Assembly: GCF_036347055.1 (NCBI RefSeq)
Contig: NZ_CP108882.1
Location: forward strand, 7,800,001-7,864,000
Length of the DNA: 64,000 nt
Direction: 5' to 3'
From: Streptomyces sp. NBC_00820
Lineage (GTDB): Bacteria; Actinomycetota; Actinomycetes; Streptomycetales; Streptomycetaceae
Shown here: positions 43,258-51,815 of the stretch, piece after piece
How the letters are laid out: each line of letters opens with the position of its first letter
Position numbering within the stretch: the stretch's first letter is position 1
The notes under the pieces: model-generated
Seen by the model: only the letters and a program-made list of their open reading frames with translations
The model's database searches: none
What the model was told of the DNA's origin: nothing
Program-made: the position numbers and the translations under genes

Positions 43258-43323
43258 GCCCCGGGACAGTACTACGATTTCAAAATATCTCAATGCGTAA
43301 TTTCTGGAGGGTAGAGTGACGCC
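43258..43323. promoter_or_regulatory. Divergent esterase/MarR control region
   Basis: The 66-bp spacer has an unusually AT-rich core (about 43274-43302) with TTTCAAAATATCTCAA, in which TTGAAAT and TTGAGAT-like half-sites are repeated on the minus strand. This is a plausible MarR binding site. The symmetry is imperfect. Confidence 0.4.
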
Positions 43324-43878
43324 GTGACATCACGGCATCCGGCGACGGAATCGGCGCAACGGCGGGACTCGATCGACCGGCACATCGCCCGCTGGGGGCG
43401 TGAAGTCCCCGGTCTGGTGCCGGAGTTGGAGGGCGCCGTCACCCGTATGCAGAAGCTCGTGCGGCACCTGCAGCAGAAGAAGGAGGAGGCACTGGCGCGG
43501 CACGGCCTGAAGCTGTGGGAGTACGAGATCCTGTGGCGCCTGCGCTCGGTTGGAGAGCCCTACCGCATGGCACCTACACGTCTGGCTCAGGGACTCGGCG
43601 TCCACCCCGCGACCCTCACCAACCGCCTCGACCGCCTGCAGTCGGCGGGCCTGATCACTCGCGAGCACGCACCTGAGGATCGCCGCAGCCTTCTCGTCGG
43701 CCTGACTCCCCAAGGGGCCGAGACGTGGGCAGCGGTGATCGACGACCAGCGGGAGGCCGAGGCCACACTGCTCGCGCCCCTGACCGAGAAGGAGTTGGGG
43801 GAGCTGTCCGCCCTCCTGCGGGTCGTGGCCCTGGCTGTCGAGGACGACGGCCCGCCCCTCATGCCGCACATCGACTGA
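43324..43878 (+). CDS. MarR-family regulator
   Basis: A 184-residue regulator. A central winged helix (GLKLWEYEILWRLRSVGEPY, LAQGLGVHPATLTNRLDRLQ, SAGLITREHAPEDRRSLLVG) is flanked by long helices for dimerisation. It starts at GTG 43324. The gene is divergent from the esterase over 66 bp, the usual layout for a repressor responding to a substrate or product. Phenolic or ester ligands are typical for the family, but none is shown here. Confidence 0.88.
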   Translation: MTSRHPATESAQRRDSIDRHIARWGREVPGLVPELEGAVTRMQKLVRHLQQKKEEALARHGLKLWEYEILWRLRSVGEPYRMAPTRLAQGLGVHPATLTNRLDRLQSAGLITREHAPEDRRSLLVGLTPQGAETWAAVIDDQREAEATLLAPLTEKELGELSALLRVVALAVEDDGPPLMPHID

Positions 43879-43989
43879 ATGTCCAGGGGGCCGACTTTCA
43901 AGCCTGCCTGACCCTGGCAGAACGCCCGCCACCGCTTTGCCCACTGCCCCGAACACCGCGCCACCATCGCGGTGTTACGGCCAGGAAGG

Positions 43990-44946
43990 TCATTCGGGCG
44001 CGCGGGTGGCCCGGAGGAAGCGGGTCCCCCACTCCTGGAGGTGCGCGGCGAACTCCGGGGGTCCCAGGACCTCGAACTCGGCGCCCATGTTGCCCAGTGC
44101 CTGGGTCGGCCAGTCGAGGGAGGTCGAGGTCATGGTGAGCCTGCAGCTGTCCTGGTCGAGTGCTTCGACCGTGCCCCACTGGCCGACCACCTGCCGCACC
44201 CGTGCGGTCGGCGCGTGGACGAGGACCTCGACCGTGTACGGAGCCGGGGCCCCGCTCGCCGCCTGGACGAAGGCCACGGCGTCCTCGGCCGGGAGCGTGC
44301 GCGGCCGGAATCGGGTGCCGGTCGCCGTAGGCCCGGTCAGCCGGTCGAGGCGGAAGCCGCGCCAGTCGTGGCGGTCCAGGTCGTAGGCGACGAGGTACCA
44401 GCGCCCGCCGAGGGCGACGACGCGGTGCGGTTCGACCTCGCGCTCGGTGGGCGAGGCGCCCCGCGCCGTGTAGCCGAACCGCAGCCGCTCCTCGTCCCGG
44501 CATGCCTGGGCGACCGCGGTGAGCACCCCCGCCGCGACGACCGGCCCGGACGCGGCGGCGGAGACGGTCATCGCGCGCAGGGCATCCACCCTGGCCCGCA
44601 GCCGGGGCGGCAGGACCCGCACCACCTTGGTGAGTGCGCGCAGGGACGCGTCCTCCATCCCTGCGATCCCGCTCTGTGCCGCGTCGCCGATGCCCACCGC
44701 GAGCGCCACCGCCTCCTCGTCGTCCAGGAGCAGCGGGGGCAGGACAGCGCCGGGGGCGAGCTGGTATCCGCCGTCCGTGCCCCTGGCCGCGCTGACCGGG
44801 TAGCCGAGCTCGCGCAGCCGGTCGACGTCGCGGCGCAGGGTCCGCTCGGACACCCCGAGCCGGCCGGCCAGTTCCAGGCCGGGCCAGTGGCGGTGGGTCT
44901 GTAGTAGGGCGAGCAGTCTGAGGGTCCGTGAGCTGGTGTTCGCCAT
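43990..44946 (-). CDS. WYL-domain transcriptional regulator (YafY/DeoR-like)
   Basis: A 318-residue regulator. An N-terminal HTH (LRLLALLQTHRHWPGLELAG, RLGVSERTLRRDVDRLRELG, GGYQLAPGAVLPPLLLDDEE) is followed by a WYL domain (RLRFGYTARGASPTEREVEP, GRWYLVAYDLDRHDWRGFRL, DRLTG) and a C-terminal WCX section (VEVLVHAPTARVRQVVGQWG). WYL proteins are ligand-sensing regulators, some controlling defence genes. It is alone and convergent with the MarR gene. A conserved partner is not visible. Confidence 0.9.
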   Translation of the reverse strand: MANTSSRTLRLLALLQTHRHWPGLELAGRLGVSERTLRRDVDRLRELGYPVSAARGTDGGYQLAPGAVLPPLLLDDEEAVALAVGIGDAAQSGIAGMEDASLRALTKVVRVLPPRLRARVDALRAMTVSAAASGPVVAAGVLTAVAQACRDEERLRFGYTARGASPTEREVEPHRVVALGGRWYLVAYDLDRHDWRGFRLDRLTGPTATGTRFRPRTLPAEDAVAFVQAASGAPAPYTVEVLVHAPTARVRQVVGQWGTVEALDQDSCRLTMTSTSLDWPTQALGNMGAEFEVLGPPEFAAHLQEWGTRFLRATRAPE

Positions 44947-45079
44947 GCCGGAATACTGCCCCGGCTTCCGGTCTGAAAGTGACCGGAAGCGTCCCTTGGA
45001 GGTCCCAGCAGAAGCCGGTTGTGGTGTGACTGTCGTCCTTGGACGCTCATCGGTCTGTCGTGGAGAGGAGGGATTCCCG

Positions 45080-45250
45080 TCCGTGGCTTGTTTTCGGACG
45101 AACCGTCCTCGCTGATCGAGCCGTTACTCCGCCTCGCCTTCCCTGTCCGCCATGGTGTGGGCGAGGGAGCCGTCTTCGTTGAACGCCCTGCCCTGCCGGA
45201 TGAGGGGGACCTCGAACTCGCCTCGCGGCAGCCCGAGCCGCTCGTCACGT
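45080..45250. pseudogene. Two short relics: IS5-like N-terminus (+) and multicopper-oxidase piece (-)
   Basis: Plus strand 45080-45130 reads SDEPSSLIEPLLRLAF, close to the IS5-type LSDEQWALIEPLLP start. Minus strand 45128-45250 reads ERLGLPRGEFEVPLIRQGRA, FNEDGSLAHT, very like the CotA-type multicopper-oxidase block LPSGEYEIPLIIQDRSFNxDGSL. Both lack any continuation. The rest of 44947-45371 is featureless. Confidence 0.45.
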
Positions 45251-45371
45251 CAGTGCGCTCGGGAAGGGCTGTACAGGCTTGAAGGGAGGTGGAGGGATCG
45301 GGGCGAGCTCGGTGTTTCCCGTGCGAATCTCGCCCCGTGGAACCGCTCTCACTCGGACGGCCGCCCGAGGG

Positions 45372-46331
45372 TCAGGAACAGTCCCTGAGGAAGTCGATGA
45401 GCGCGGCGTTCACCTCGGCCGGACGCTCCTGCTGTGTCCAGTGACCGCAGCCCTCCAGCTTGAGCGGAGCGCGTCGCAGATCGGGCATCAGGTCGGGGAG
45501 GCGGGCGATGAGTTCGGGTGTGCCGGGGAACGCGGGCACAGGGTCGCGGTCGCCGTAGATGTACAGGGCGGGCCGGGAGACGACGGCGTCCTGCCACGGG
45601 GCGGTCAGTTCCCAGTTGCGGTCGAGGTTGCGGTACCAGTTGAGAGCACCGGTGAACCCCTTGGCGAAGCTCTCGGTGAGCGCGTCGAGATCCTCCTCGG
45701 TGAACCAGGCCGGCAGTACCTCGGGGTCGGCCATGGTCGCGAGCCAGCCCCGCTCGGGGTCGACCAGGGCCTGCTTGCCCGCGCCGACGGGAGCGTCACC
45801 GGAGGCCGAGTAGAAGAACTTGCGCAACGCGGTGCGTGTGTCCTTGGCGAACTCGGCGTCCGCCACACCGGGACGGTTGAAGTAGTTCCAGTAGAAGCGG
45901 CCGCCGAACTCCCTGTCCATGGCCACCAGCGGAGGCTCGGCACCCCGGAAGGGAGGCGGCACGCTCAGGCCGGCCACGCCGAGCACCATGTCCGGCCGCA
46001 GCAGCGCGGTGTGCCAGGCGACCGGAGCACCCCAGTCGTGCCCGACGACGTACGCCTTCTCCTCGCCCAGTGCCCGGATCAGCCCGACGACGTCGCCCAC
46101 CAGGTGGAAGATGCTGTACGCGTCCACGTCGTCAGGGCGGTCGCTGCGCCCGTAGCCGCGCTGGTCGGGGGCGACCACCCGGAAGCCCGCCTCGGCCAGG
46201 GGGCCGAACTGGTGCTGCCAGGAGTGCCATGACTCGGGGAATCCGTGCAGGAGGACGACCAGGGGGCCTTCGCCTTCCTCGGCGACGTGCAGCCGAATCC
46301 CGTTCACCTCGACCATGCGATGCTCAACCAT
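45372..46331 (-). CDS. Epoxide-hydrolase-like alpha/beta hydrolase
   Basis: A 319-residue alpha/beta hydrolase. LVVLLHGFPESWHSWQHQFG carries the HGFPE oxyanion motif, VVAPDQRGYGRSDRPDD is typical of soluble epoxide hydrolases, and AYVVGHDWGAPVAWH has the nucleophilic Asp (HDWG). Late residues YIYGDRDPVPAF and LEGCGHWTQQERP supply the acid and His. It hydrolyses epoxides or related substrates via an alkyl-enzyme intermediate. It has no signal peptide. ATG 46331 starts the fold; upstream sequence is unrelated. Substrate unknown. Confidence 0.9.
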   Translation of the reverse strand: MVEHRMVEVNGIRLHVAEEGEGPLVVLLHGFPESWHSWQHQFGPLAEAGFRVVAPDQRGYGRSDRPDDVDAYSIFHLVGDVVGLIRALGEEKAYVVGHDWGAPVAWHTALLRPDMVLGVAGLSVPPPFRGAEPPLVAMDREFGGRFYWNYFNRPGVADAEFAKDTRTALRKFFYSASGDAPVGAGKQALVDPERGWLATMADPEVLPAWFTEEDLDALTESFAKGFTGALNWYRNLDRNWELTAPWQDAVVSRPALYIYGDRDPVPAFPGTPELIARLPDLMPDLRRAPLKLEGCGHWTQQERPAEVNAALIDFLRDCS

Positions 46332-46705
46332 GTGCACAAGCGTACGCGCTGATGATCTTCGACATGCGCATTGGGCCCGCACCTGCCCGGTAGCTCTGCG
46401 GGGCAGCGGTCAGAAGCCCTGCCGGTCAGCAAATTCGGCAACGGCCGGCACGGGTACCGTTCCCGCGATGCGAGTGGACGGCGTGGGTGCGTGCACCGAG
46501 TCCGTGAGGGGGTCTGACGGTCGTTCGGCGGGCGCTGCTCAGCGCGCGATGAGTGTCGATGGCCGGTTCGGCGGTGCGGGAGGCGCCGTTCCATCACCTC
46601 GAACGGCGGAGTGGATCCGTCGGTCGGCCGGGTGGCGCTCTCTGTCCGTTCACGGCCCTGGAATACCTGTCGAGTTCGGCACGGGAAGATGTCTAGGCTG
46701 CTGAC
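46332..46705. other. Non-coding stretch
   Basis: About 370 bp between divergent genes. No supported gene or clear repeat is seen. It presumably holds both promoters, but I could not identify convincing -35/-10 boxes. Confidence 0.45.
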
Positions 46706-47032
46706 ATGGCCCATGGGAAGACCTCATACATTTGCCTGCCTTGCCGGGCCTCGTACAAGCAGCCCTACGACAGCGAACGGCAGCGGATCTGCCCGCGCTG
46801 CTCCGAGCCGCTGAACCACGTGGGGTCGGCTTTCGCCACACCCCGGCGACGGGACACCGCGGCCTGGCGGACGCTCTCGGTCCTGGTGAACGCAGGCGTG
46901 GGTTTCCACAAGAGCTGCTGCGGCGGCCCTGGGTACCGGCCGCGCACGCTTCGCGAGATGCGGGAGCGGATGGCGTATGCGCGGCGTACCGGCGAGCCCG
47001 TGGCCAAGGCCCTCGTACGGCAGGTGCTGTGA
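46706..47032 (+). CDS. Small twin-CxxC zinc-ribbon-like protein (copy 2)
   Basis: A 108-residue relative of the protein at 28300-28665. It has CLPC near residue 10 and CPRC near residue 29, GSAFATPRRRDTAAWRTLSV, CCGGPGYRPRTLREMRERMA and ARRTGEPVAKALVRQ. The shared order (two knuckles, APRRR/TPRRR block, PRTR/PRTL block) shows a common family. The stop codon overlaps the GTG start of the next gene (GTGA), so the two are translationally coupled. A nucleic-acid role is possible but unproven. Confidence 0.78.
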   Translation: MAHGKTSYICLPCRASYKQPYDSERQRICPRCSEPLNHVGSAFATPRRRDTAAWRTLSVLVNAGVGFHKSCCGGPGYRPRTLREMRERMAYARRTGEPVAKALVRQVL

Positions 47033-47897
47033 CGGGGCACCACGGCCTGACGCACCTCGTCGCGCCGCCGGCCGAACCCATTGACGCCGACGGCGACTGG
47101 ACCGTCCCCGAGACCGCGCTCGGTGTCCGGTTGCCCGAGGACTACAAGTGGCTGGTCGAGATCTACGGGTGGGGGGGGAGTTCTGCGACTTCCTCTACCT
47201 GCGGACTCCCTTCGGCGTGAGTAAGCACAACGGCGTCGAATGGCAGAGCGGACGACTGTCGGGCGTGCCCGCGAAGGACCGCGGACGGTACCCGTACCCG
47301 CTGCAACCGTCGCCGGGAGGGCTGCTGATCTGGGGAACCACCATGGATGCCGACCGGTTGTGCTGGTTCACGGCCGGGGACTCGCAGGAGTGGCCGGTCG
47401 TGGTCTGGAGCCGGGACGGCCAGTACGAGACCTTCACCATGGGGGCGTCCGAGTTCATCGAAGGCTGGGCCGGCGGAGACGTCGGTTCCCGGCTGCTCGT
47501 GGACATGGAACCGGACCTTGCGCCATGGTTCAACGCCTTCCGGCCCCGCGTCCACCGGTGCCTGCGTCTGACCGAAGGCCACTCGGCCCATCCCGAGCGC
47601 CTGCGCGTGCTCCGGGAGGCGCTTGCTCCCACGGCGGACCGAGGCTCGTGGCGGTCGGACTGCGGCGCGAGCGGGCAGGACCACTTCGCGACTGTCGGCA
47701 CCGACTGGTTGCTCACCTACGACATGTCCCGCCCACACCAGATCCGTATCAGCTTCCCGCCCGAGGACAGCGTACGAGTCCAGCAGCGCCTCTTCGACGC
47801 CGTACGGCTCATGGACTGTGAGGTTCTTCTGCTGACGACGGCAGCTGGAAAGGCCCTGCCGAACTGGGAGGCGGCAACGGAAGAGGAGGGCTATTAG
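47029..47897 (+). pseudogene. SMI1/KNR4-like protein, frameshifted at a G8 tract
   Basis: The first frame, from GTG 47029, reads GHHGLTHLVAPPAEPIDADG, WTVPETALGVRLPEDYKWLV, EIYGWGG, characteristic of SMI1/KNR4 immunity-like proteins. At 47171-47178, eight G residues shift the frame. One base added restores EFCDFLYLRTPFGVSKHNGV and continues to TAAGKALPNWEAATEEEG at 47897. SMI1-like proteins often neutralise contact-dependent or polymorphic toxins. Homopolymer slippage could make the gene phase-variable; a sequencing artefact is the main alternative. Confidence 0.75.
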
Positions 47898-48092
47898 CCA
47901 GGGCGAGCCGTAGCGGAACCGGTGGGCAGAAGAACTTGCCCGAGGGGCAGTCGGCGGTAGCAGGAGGGCGGACGGTAGCGGGGGTTCGGGCCGGGTCGGT
48001 CGCCGACTCCGACCGCTGGCTCCGCCGCTGGCTGTCGTCGGTCGGCATAAGGATGCGTGGGCTTCGTGCGGTGACGGGGGCAGGGGAGGGGC

Positions 48093-48623
48093 CTATGCGG
48101 ACACCGATGTGCCGACGTGGGCCCGGGCGTCGGCGTCGCTCTCCGCGTCGGCGTTGCTCTCCGCGCTGATGGCGCTCCCCGTGTCAGCGCCTGCCCCCGT
48201 AACGGTCCCGCTTCCGAGATCGGCTCGCGAGGGCTCTGCCTCGGCGGCTTCCTGGGTGGTCCATCCAACGGTGGCGGCCCTGACGGATTCAGCCCCGCCT
48301 GTGCCGTGTGTACGGCCATGCCGCCCGGCGAGGCGGCACCCCAGGCAGTCGGGGTGTCCCGCACGGGCACCGGTGTCCCTGACCCGCCAGTCCCACTGCT
48401 CCGCCGGACGAGGTCCACTCGGCTTGCCCCAGCCCGCGAGATGCAGTGCCCATGTGATGAGGAGAGCCACGAGGAGCAAGCCGGCGCCGACGAGTGCGAG
48501 GGTCCCCGACGCGGTGATCACGCCGAGACCGCAGACGGCGGAGCCCAGTGTTCCCACGGCCATTCCGGTCCAGCCGGCGAGCGTGTGCCCCAGGTCGTAC
48601 GCGTCGTCTCCGTGGATGAACAT
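48093..48623 (-). CDS. Two-helix membrane protein with CLGCRLAGR motif
   Basis: A 176-residue protein: MFIHGDDAYDLGHTLAGWTG, two transmembrane segments (AVGTLGSAVCGLGVITASGT and LALVGAGLLLVALLITWALH), then GWGKPSGPRPAEQWDWRVRD and GHPDCLGCRLAGR, a pattern seen in short Streptomyces membrane proteins of unknown function. After residue 110 a low-complexity tail (DTGSAISAESNADAESDADA) follows, which may be a non-native extension. It is divergent from a MarR gene with a palindromic operator and could be its target. Confidence 0.7.
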   Translation of the reverse strand: MFIHGDDAYDLGHTLAGWTGMAVGTLGSAVCGLGVITASGTLALVGAGLLLVALLITWALHLAGWGKPSGPRPAEQWDWRVRDTGARAGHPDCLGCRLAGRHGRTHGTGGAESVRAATVGWTTQEAAEAEPSRADLGSGTVTGAGADTGSAISAESNADAESDADARAHVGTSVSA

Positions 48624-48706
48624 GATCGTGCTCCTTGCGAGCTGTGAGGATGAGAGCGAACGCCGGCGGTAGCGTGCCGCCGACCAGAGATGAATTATCT
48701 CGCGAA

Positions 48707-48719
48707 CTAAGTAACTTAG
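48707..48719. promoter_or_regulatory. Perfect 13-bp palindromic operator
   Basis: CTAAGT-A-ACTTAG is a perfect inverted repeat in the 112-bp gap between the divergent membrane-protein and MarR genes, 16 bp before the MarR GTG. A further CTAAG half-site follows at 48723. Binding by the adjacent MarR protein is inferred. Confidence 0.65.
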
Positions 48720-48735
48720 ATGCTAAGGGGAATTT

Positions 48736-49233
48736 GTGGGGCACCGCAAGGTCCGCCCGGCCGCGACGAGCGACCAGGCGCTCTACGCCATGGACCGGAT
48801 GATCGCCACGGCGCAGTTCGGGCAACAGGACATCGCACGCAGGCTCGGCCTCAATGTCACGGACCTCACCTGCCTGGGCTTCCTCATCGAGGCATCCATG
48901 GCGGGCGAGTCCCTCGTCGCCGGGGACCTGGCAGTGCGGGCCAGGCTGACCACAGGGGCGGTCACGGGCGTACTGAACCGCCTCGAGAAGGCCGGATACA
49001 TCCGCCGCGCCCCGGATCCGGGGGACCGCCGACGGGTGGTCGTGGTGATGGAGGAGACCGCCCAGGAGCGCATCCTCGCGGTGTACGGACCCGTCTATCA
49101 ACGCCTGGCCGTGCTCTTCGCCGACTACGGCCCCGAGGAGATCGCGGTGCTCACGGACTGGTTCTCCCGTGCCCGCGGCCTGTTCGAGGAGGCGCTGCGG
49201 GAGATCCGCGAGGAGCCGCCGCTAGCGCCGTGA
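48736..49233 (+). CDS. MarR-family regulator
   Basis: A 165-residue regulator with a central winged helix: LTCLGFLIEASMAGESLVAG, DLAVRARLTTGAVTGVLNRL, EKAGYIRRAPDPGDRRRVVV. N- and C-terminal helices would form the dimer interface. GTG 48736 follows AAGGGGAAT. The palindrome at 48707-48719 is a likely autoregulatory operator shared with the divergent membrane-protein gene. Ligand unknown. Confidence 0.88.
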   Translation: MGHRKVRPAATSDQALYAMDRMIATAQFGQQDIARRLGLNVTDLTCLGFLIEASMAGESLVAGDLAVRARLTTGAVTGVLNRLEKAGYIRRAPDPGDRRRVVVVMEETAQERILAVYGPVYQRLAVLFADYGPEEIAVLTDWFSRARGLFEEALREIREEPPLAP

Positions 49234-49741
49234 GCAGGTGACCGTGGGCGCCGCGCCGCAGCCCCTGCCCACGGTGCCGGCCGCTACGCGGTGGCTCGAT
49301 ACGTATGTGCCCCCGCCCGGCTGCGTCGCCGGGCGGTCAGGCTGCCTCCGACCGGATGGCAGCGCCCCCGGATGCAGCCCACCTGGCTTCCAGGGCACAG
49401 TCTCGATCTGGAAGTCGGCTGCCGCGGCTCGCCCAGGACTCGGCGTACGGCCCCCAGTCCGCACCGTCGACCGTTGAGCCCGTACCGGCCACCGTGGAGG
49501 CGAACTCATCCGGGCTTCAGGCCGGATGCCACTGTCGGTCGTCAGCTTCATCGAGCCGGCCTGCACGACCGGTGGTCTTCAGGCGCACATATATCCCGCC
49601 CGGCCCCCAGGCCGTAGCAGTCCGGCGAACCGCCCCAGTGCGTTCACCGCGCCCACGGCGTCGAGGTGAACGAGTGATGCGGAGGCCCAGACCCCATCGA
49701 GCATTCCGGCCGGGAACCGCGACCCGACCTCAGCTTGTCCT
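49234..49741. other. Non-coding stretch
   Basis: About 500 bp with open frames on both strands but no reading that resembles a protein family. I see no repeat or RNA structure in it that I could support. Confidence 0.45.
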
Positions 49742-50140
49742 TCATCTTCCGTCTGTGCCGTAGGGCGGGGACGGAAGGTTCCAGACGGCGTCTGACCGGC
49801 TGACGACCTTTCGAAGCTCGCGGGCGTTTCGTGGTGACATGGCCTGCATCACGGTGTCGAGGAGGGCTCGGGCTTCGAGAGGGTTGCCGCAGCAGTACCA
49901 GTGCACGTTGCCCCACTCGTAGTCGAGCCACAGATCACGCTCGGGCTGGTGGACGTAGTCCTTCCACAGGCCCACAGCCGCGCTGACGTCGCCTGGCTGC
50001 AGGTAGTTGCGGGTGTGTTCGAGGCGGATGATCTCGGACAGCGCACGCGAAGACAGGCCGTCGATGACTGGCCTTGCGCCCGTTGTTCCGTGGCTGGCGG
50101 GCGCGCCGACACGGATCTTTCCTGGCCGTCTACGCGGCAT
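49742..50140 (-). CDS. Conserved hypothetical protein (132 aa)
   Basis: The protein is soluble with conserved-looking LSSRALSEIIRLEHTRNYLQ, VGLWKDYVHQPERDLWLDYE, WGNVHWYCCGNPLEARALLD and KVVSRSDAVWNLPSPPY. Its Trp-rich, partly helical pattern recurs in Streptomyces proteins of unknown function. It starts at ATG 50140 (MPRRRPGKIRVG). A transposase relic lies just upstream on the other strand. Confidence 0.65.
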   Translation of the reverse strand: MPRRRPGKIRVGAPASHGTTGARPVIDGLSSRALSEIIRLEHTRNYLQPGDVSAAVGLWKDYVHQPERDLWLDYEWGNVHWYCCGNPLEARALLDTVMQAMSPRNARELRKVVSRSDAVWNLPSPPYGTDGR

Positions 50141-50329
50141 GGGCCTTTCGGTTCGTCGTCATGCGGTACATGGTGCCACCGTCTCGAATGGCGTCTCGAA
50201 CGGATGCGCTCGCATGAGGATTCGCCGGACGTGGGGACGGCCTTCGCCTGATCCTGTGCTCCGGCCAAGGGGCACGCGACCTGGAAGAAGGCCGTGAGGG
50301 GGAGCCAGCCGGCTGGTGCTGTCCGGAGG

Positions 50330-50570
50330 GAAGCGTTCGCGGAGGCGTCACGCTTCCGTGGCGAGTTGTACGAGTGCCTGACCGTGCGGCACGACCAATT
50401 GTCCGAGTTGGTGGACGCGGTGCTGTGTGCGGACGGTGCGGTGAAGTCCGTAGTCGATCTGACGCCGTTGCCCGAGCGCCGTCGTGGGCACGGATGGCTT
50501 CGTGGGCGACAACGGAGAGCGAATGTCGATGGGTCCTCGCATCGGTTCTTGATCGACTTGCTCAGAAGTG
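50330..50570 (+). pseudogene. Second NF041680-type transposase relic
   Basis: The frame reads ASRFRGELYECLTVRHDQLS, ELVDAVLCADGAVKSVVDLT and PLPERRRGHG. These are the same N-terminal blocks as the relic at 34200-34640. Upstream sequences of the two (near 34100-34250 and 50220-50380) are recognisably alike, including a GGAAGCGTT...GCGTCACGCTTCC stretch, so they are copies of one element. The rest is lost. Confidence 0.68.
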
Positions 50571-50638
50571 TTGATGAGACTGGCAGCACCCAGAGGCCTC
50601 GGCTCGGGCGTGTCGGTACCGACGGACATAATGCGGCT

Positions 50639-51094
50639 GTGGACCTGAGACCGGAGTTGTTGCCCCCGCCCGTGAGTCGGCAGCGGCTGGATGAGCTGTG
50701 CGTCGAGGTGAAGCGGATTGCTGATCTGATGGAAGCCGGCGCGGAGATGGCGGACGAGGCGATCGCGGCCTTCAACGCGATGACCGGTCACGACTATGTG
50801 GCGCTCGACTTCGCTGAGCACGACGGAAGCCGGAGCCTGGAAGAGTTCGCGCGGGAGGCGGCCAGGCCGGCTCGTCCCGTGGTTGCGGACATCACGCGTG
50901 ACGAGCTCGTTGAGATCGTTCGCAGACTCCTGATGGCCGCCTCGGAGAGCGACTACTATCTGCGGCTCCTGGAGGCGAACGTGTCACATCCCCGGGTAGG
51001 TGACCTGGTCTTCCATCCCTCGGACAACCTTCAGGGCGCGTCTGCGGAGCAGATGGTCGATGAGGCTCTGAAGTACCGACCGATCGTGCTTTGA
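50639..51094 (+). CDS. Hypothetical protein (151 aa)
   Basis: A mostly helical, acidic, cytosolic protein: DLRPELLPPPVSRQRLDELC, VEVKRIADLMEAGAEMADEA, FNAMTGHDYVALDFAEHDGS, DELVEIVRRLLMAASESDYY, LRLLEANVSHPRVGDLVFHP. The size and helical content resemble immunity-protein-like families, but no diagnostic motif is visible. GTG 50639 is chosen because the preceding open frame belongs to the transposase relic. No toxin partner is found. Confidence 0.6.
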   Translation: MDLRPELLPPPVSRQRLDELCVEVKRIADLMEAGAEMADEAIAAFNAMTGHDYVALDFAEHDGSRSLEEFAREAARPARPVVADITRDELVEIVRRLLMAASESDYYLRLLEANVSHPRVGDLVFHPSDNLQGASAEQMVDEALKYRPIVL

Positions 51095-51156
51095 GCTCTG
51101 CGGGAAGTCAGCCGGCCGTGGCCTGTTGGTCATCCTCTGGACCCGACGCCGACAGG

Positions 51157-51606
51157 TCAGATACGGCTCTCCGGGAGGTCGCCTCGGAACAGGACGTGCC
51201 AGTGCAGGTGCTTCGACTCCTGGTAGGCGCCTTCGTTCGTCACCACGCTGGCAGCCCCGTATTCCCTGCGTACCCGTGCGGCCACCGACCGGACGACGCG
51301 GAGCACCTCCAACAGCAGGTCCTCCCCTTCGGCGCCGAGATCGACCAGGGACGGAACGTGTCTCTTGGGCACTACCACCACGTGGACCGGGTAGCTGGGG
51401 CGGGTGTGGTTGAACGCCAAGACGTCGTCTGTCTCCTCCACCACGCTCACCGGTGTCCGCCCGGACAGAGCCTCGTCGCAATAGAAGTCCGAGACTCTGC
51501 AGTTGGCCGGGGCAACAGACGGGCTTCCTGCCTCACCGGGAGCTGGTGAGCTCGGCTGTCGGGGGCTACGGCCTTCTGCCGGCGAACGGGATTGCGAGGG
51601 ATTCAT
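51157..51606 (-). CDS. HIT-family protein
   Basis: A 149-residue HIT protein. SDFYCDEALSGRTPVSVVEE, VLAFNHTRPSYPVHVVVVPK and RHVPSLVDLG are the core, and YQESKHLHWHVLFRGDLP holds the HxHxH-type catalytic motif (HLHWH). HIT hydrolases act on nucleotide phosphates or adenylylated substrates. The N-terminal 25 residues are low-complexity. ATG 51606 follows GGAGAC. Exact substrate is unknown. Confidence 0.87.
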   Translation of the reverse strand: MNPSQSRSPAEGRSPRQPSSPAPGEAGSPSVAPANCRVSDFYCDEALSGRTPVSVVEETDDVLAFNHTRPSYPVHVVVVPKRHVPSLVDLGAEGEDLLLEVLRVVRSVAARVRREYGAASVVTNEGAYQESKHLHWHVLFRGDLPESRI

Positions 51607-51815
51607 CGCTGTCTCCTTCGAGCAACGAAGGTGTTCTGTCAGGGGAATTGGGTGGCGCGGTCGTGGGAATCGGCGCGCCTGGGGGTGGTTTACGGAGTCC
51701 CGGGCGACGATGCGTCGGGCTGGGCGGCGGCACTTTGACGACCGGTCGGGTTCGCTCCTCACGCTTGCGGAGGGCTGGGTAGTTGCTGGCGCAGGGGGTG
51801 AACTGCGAGCCATCG

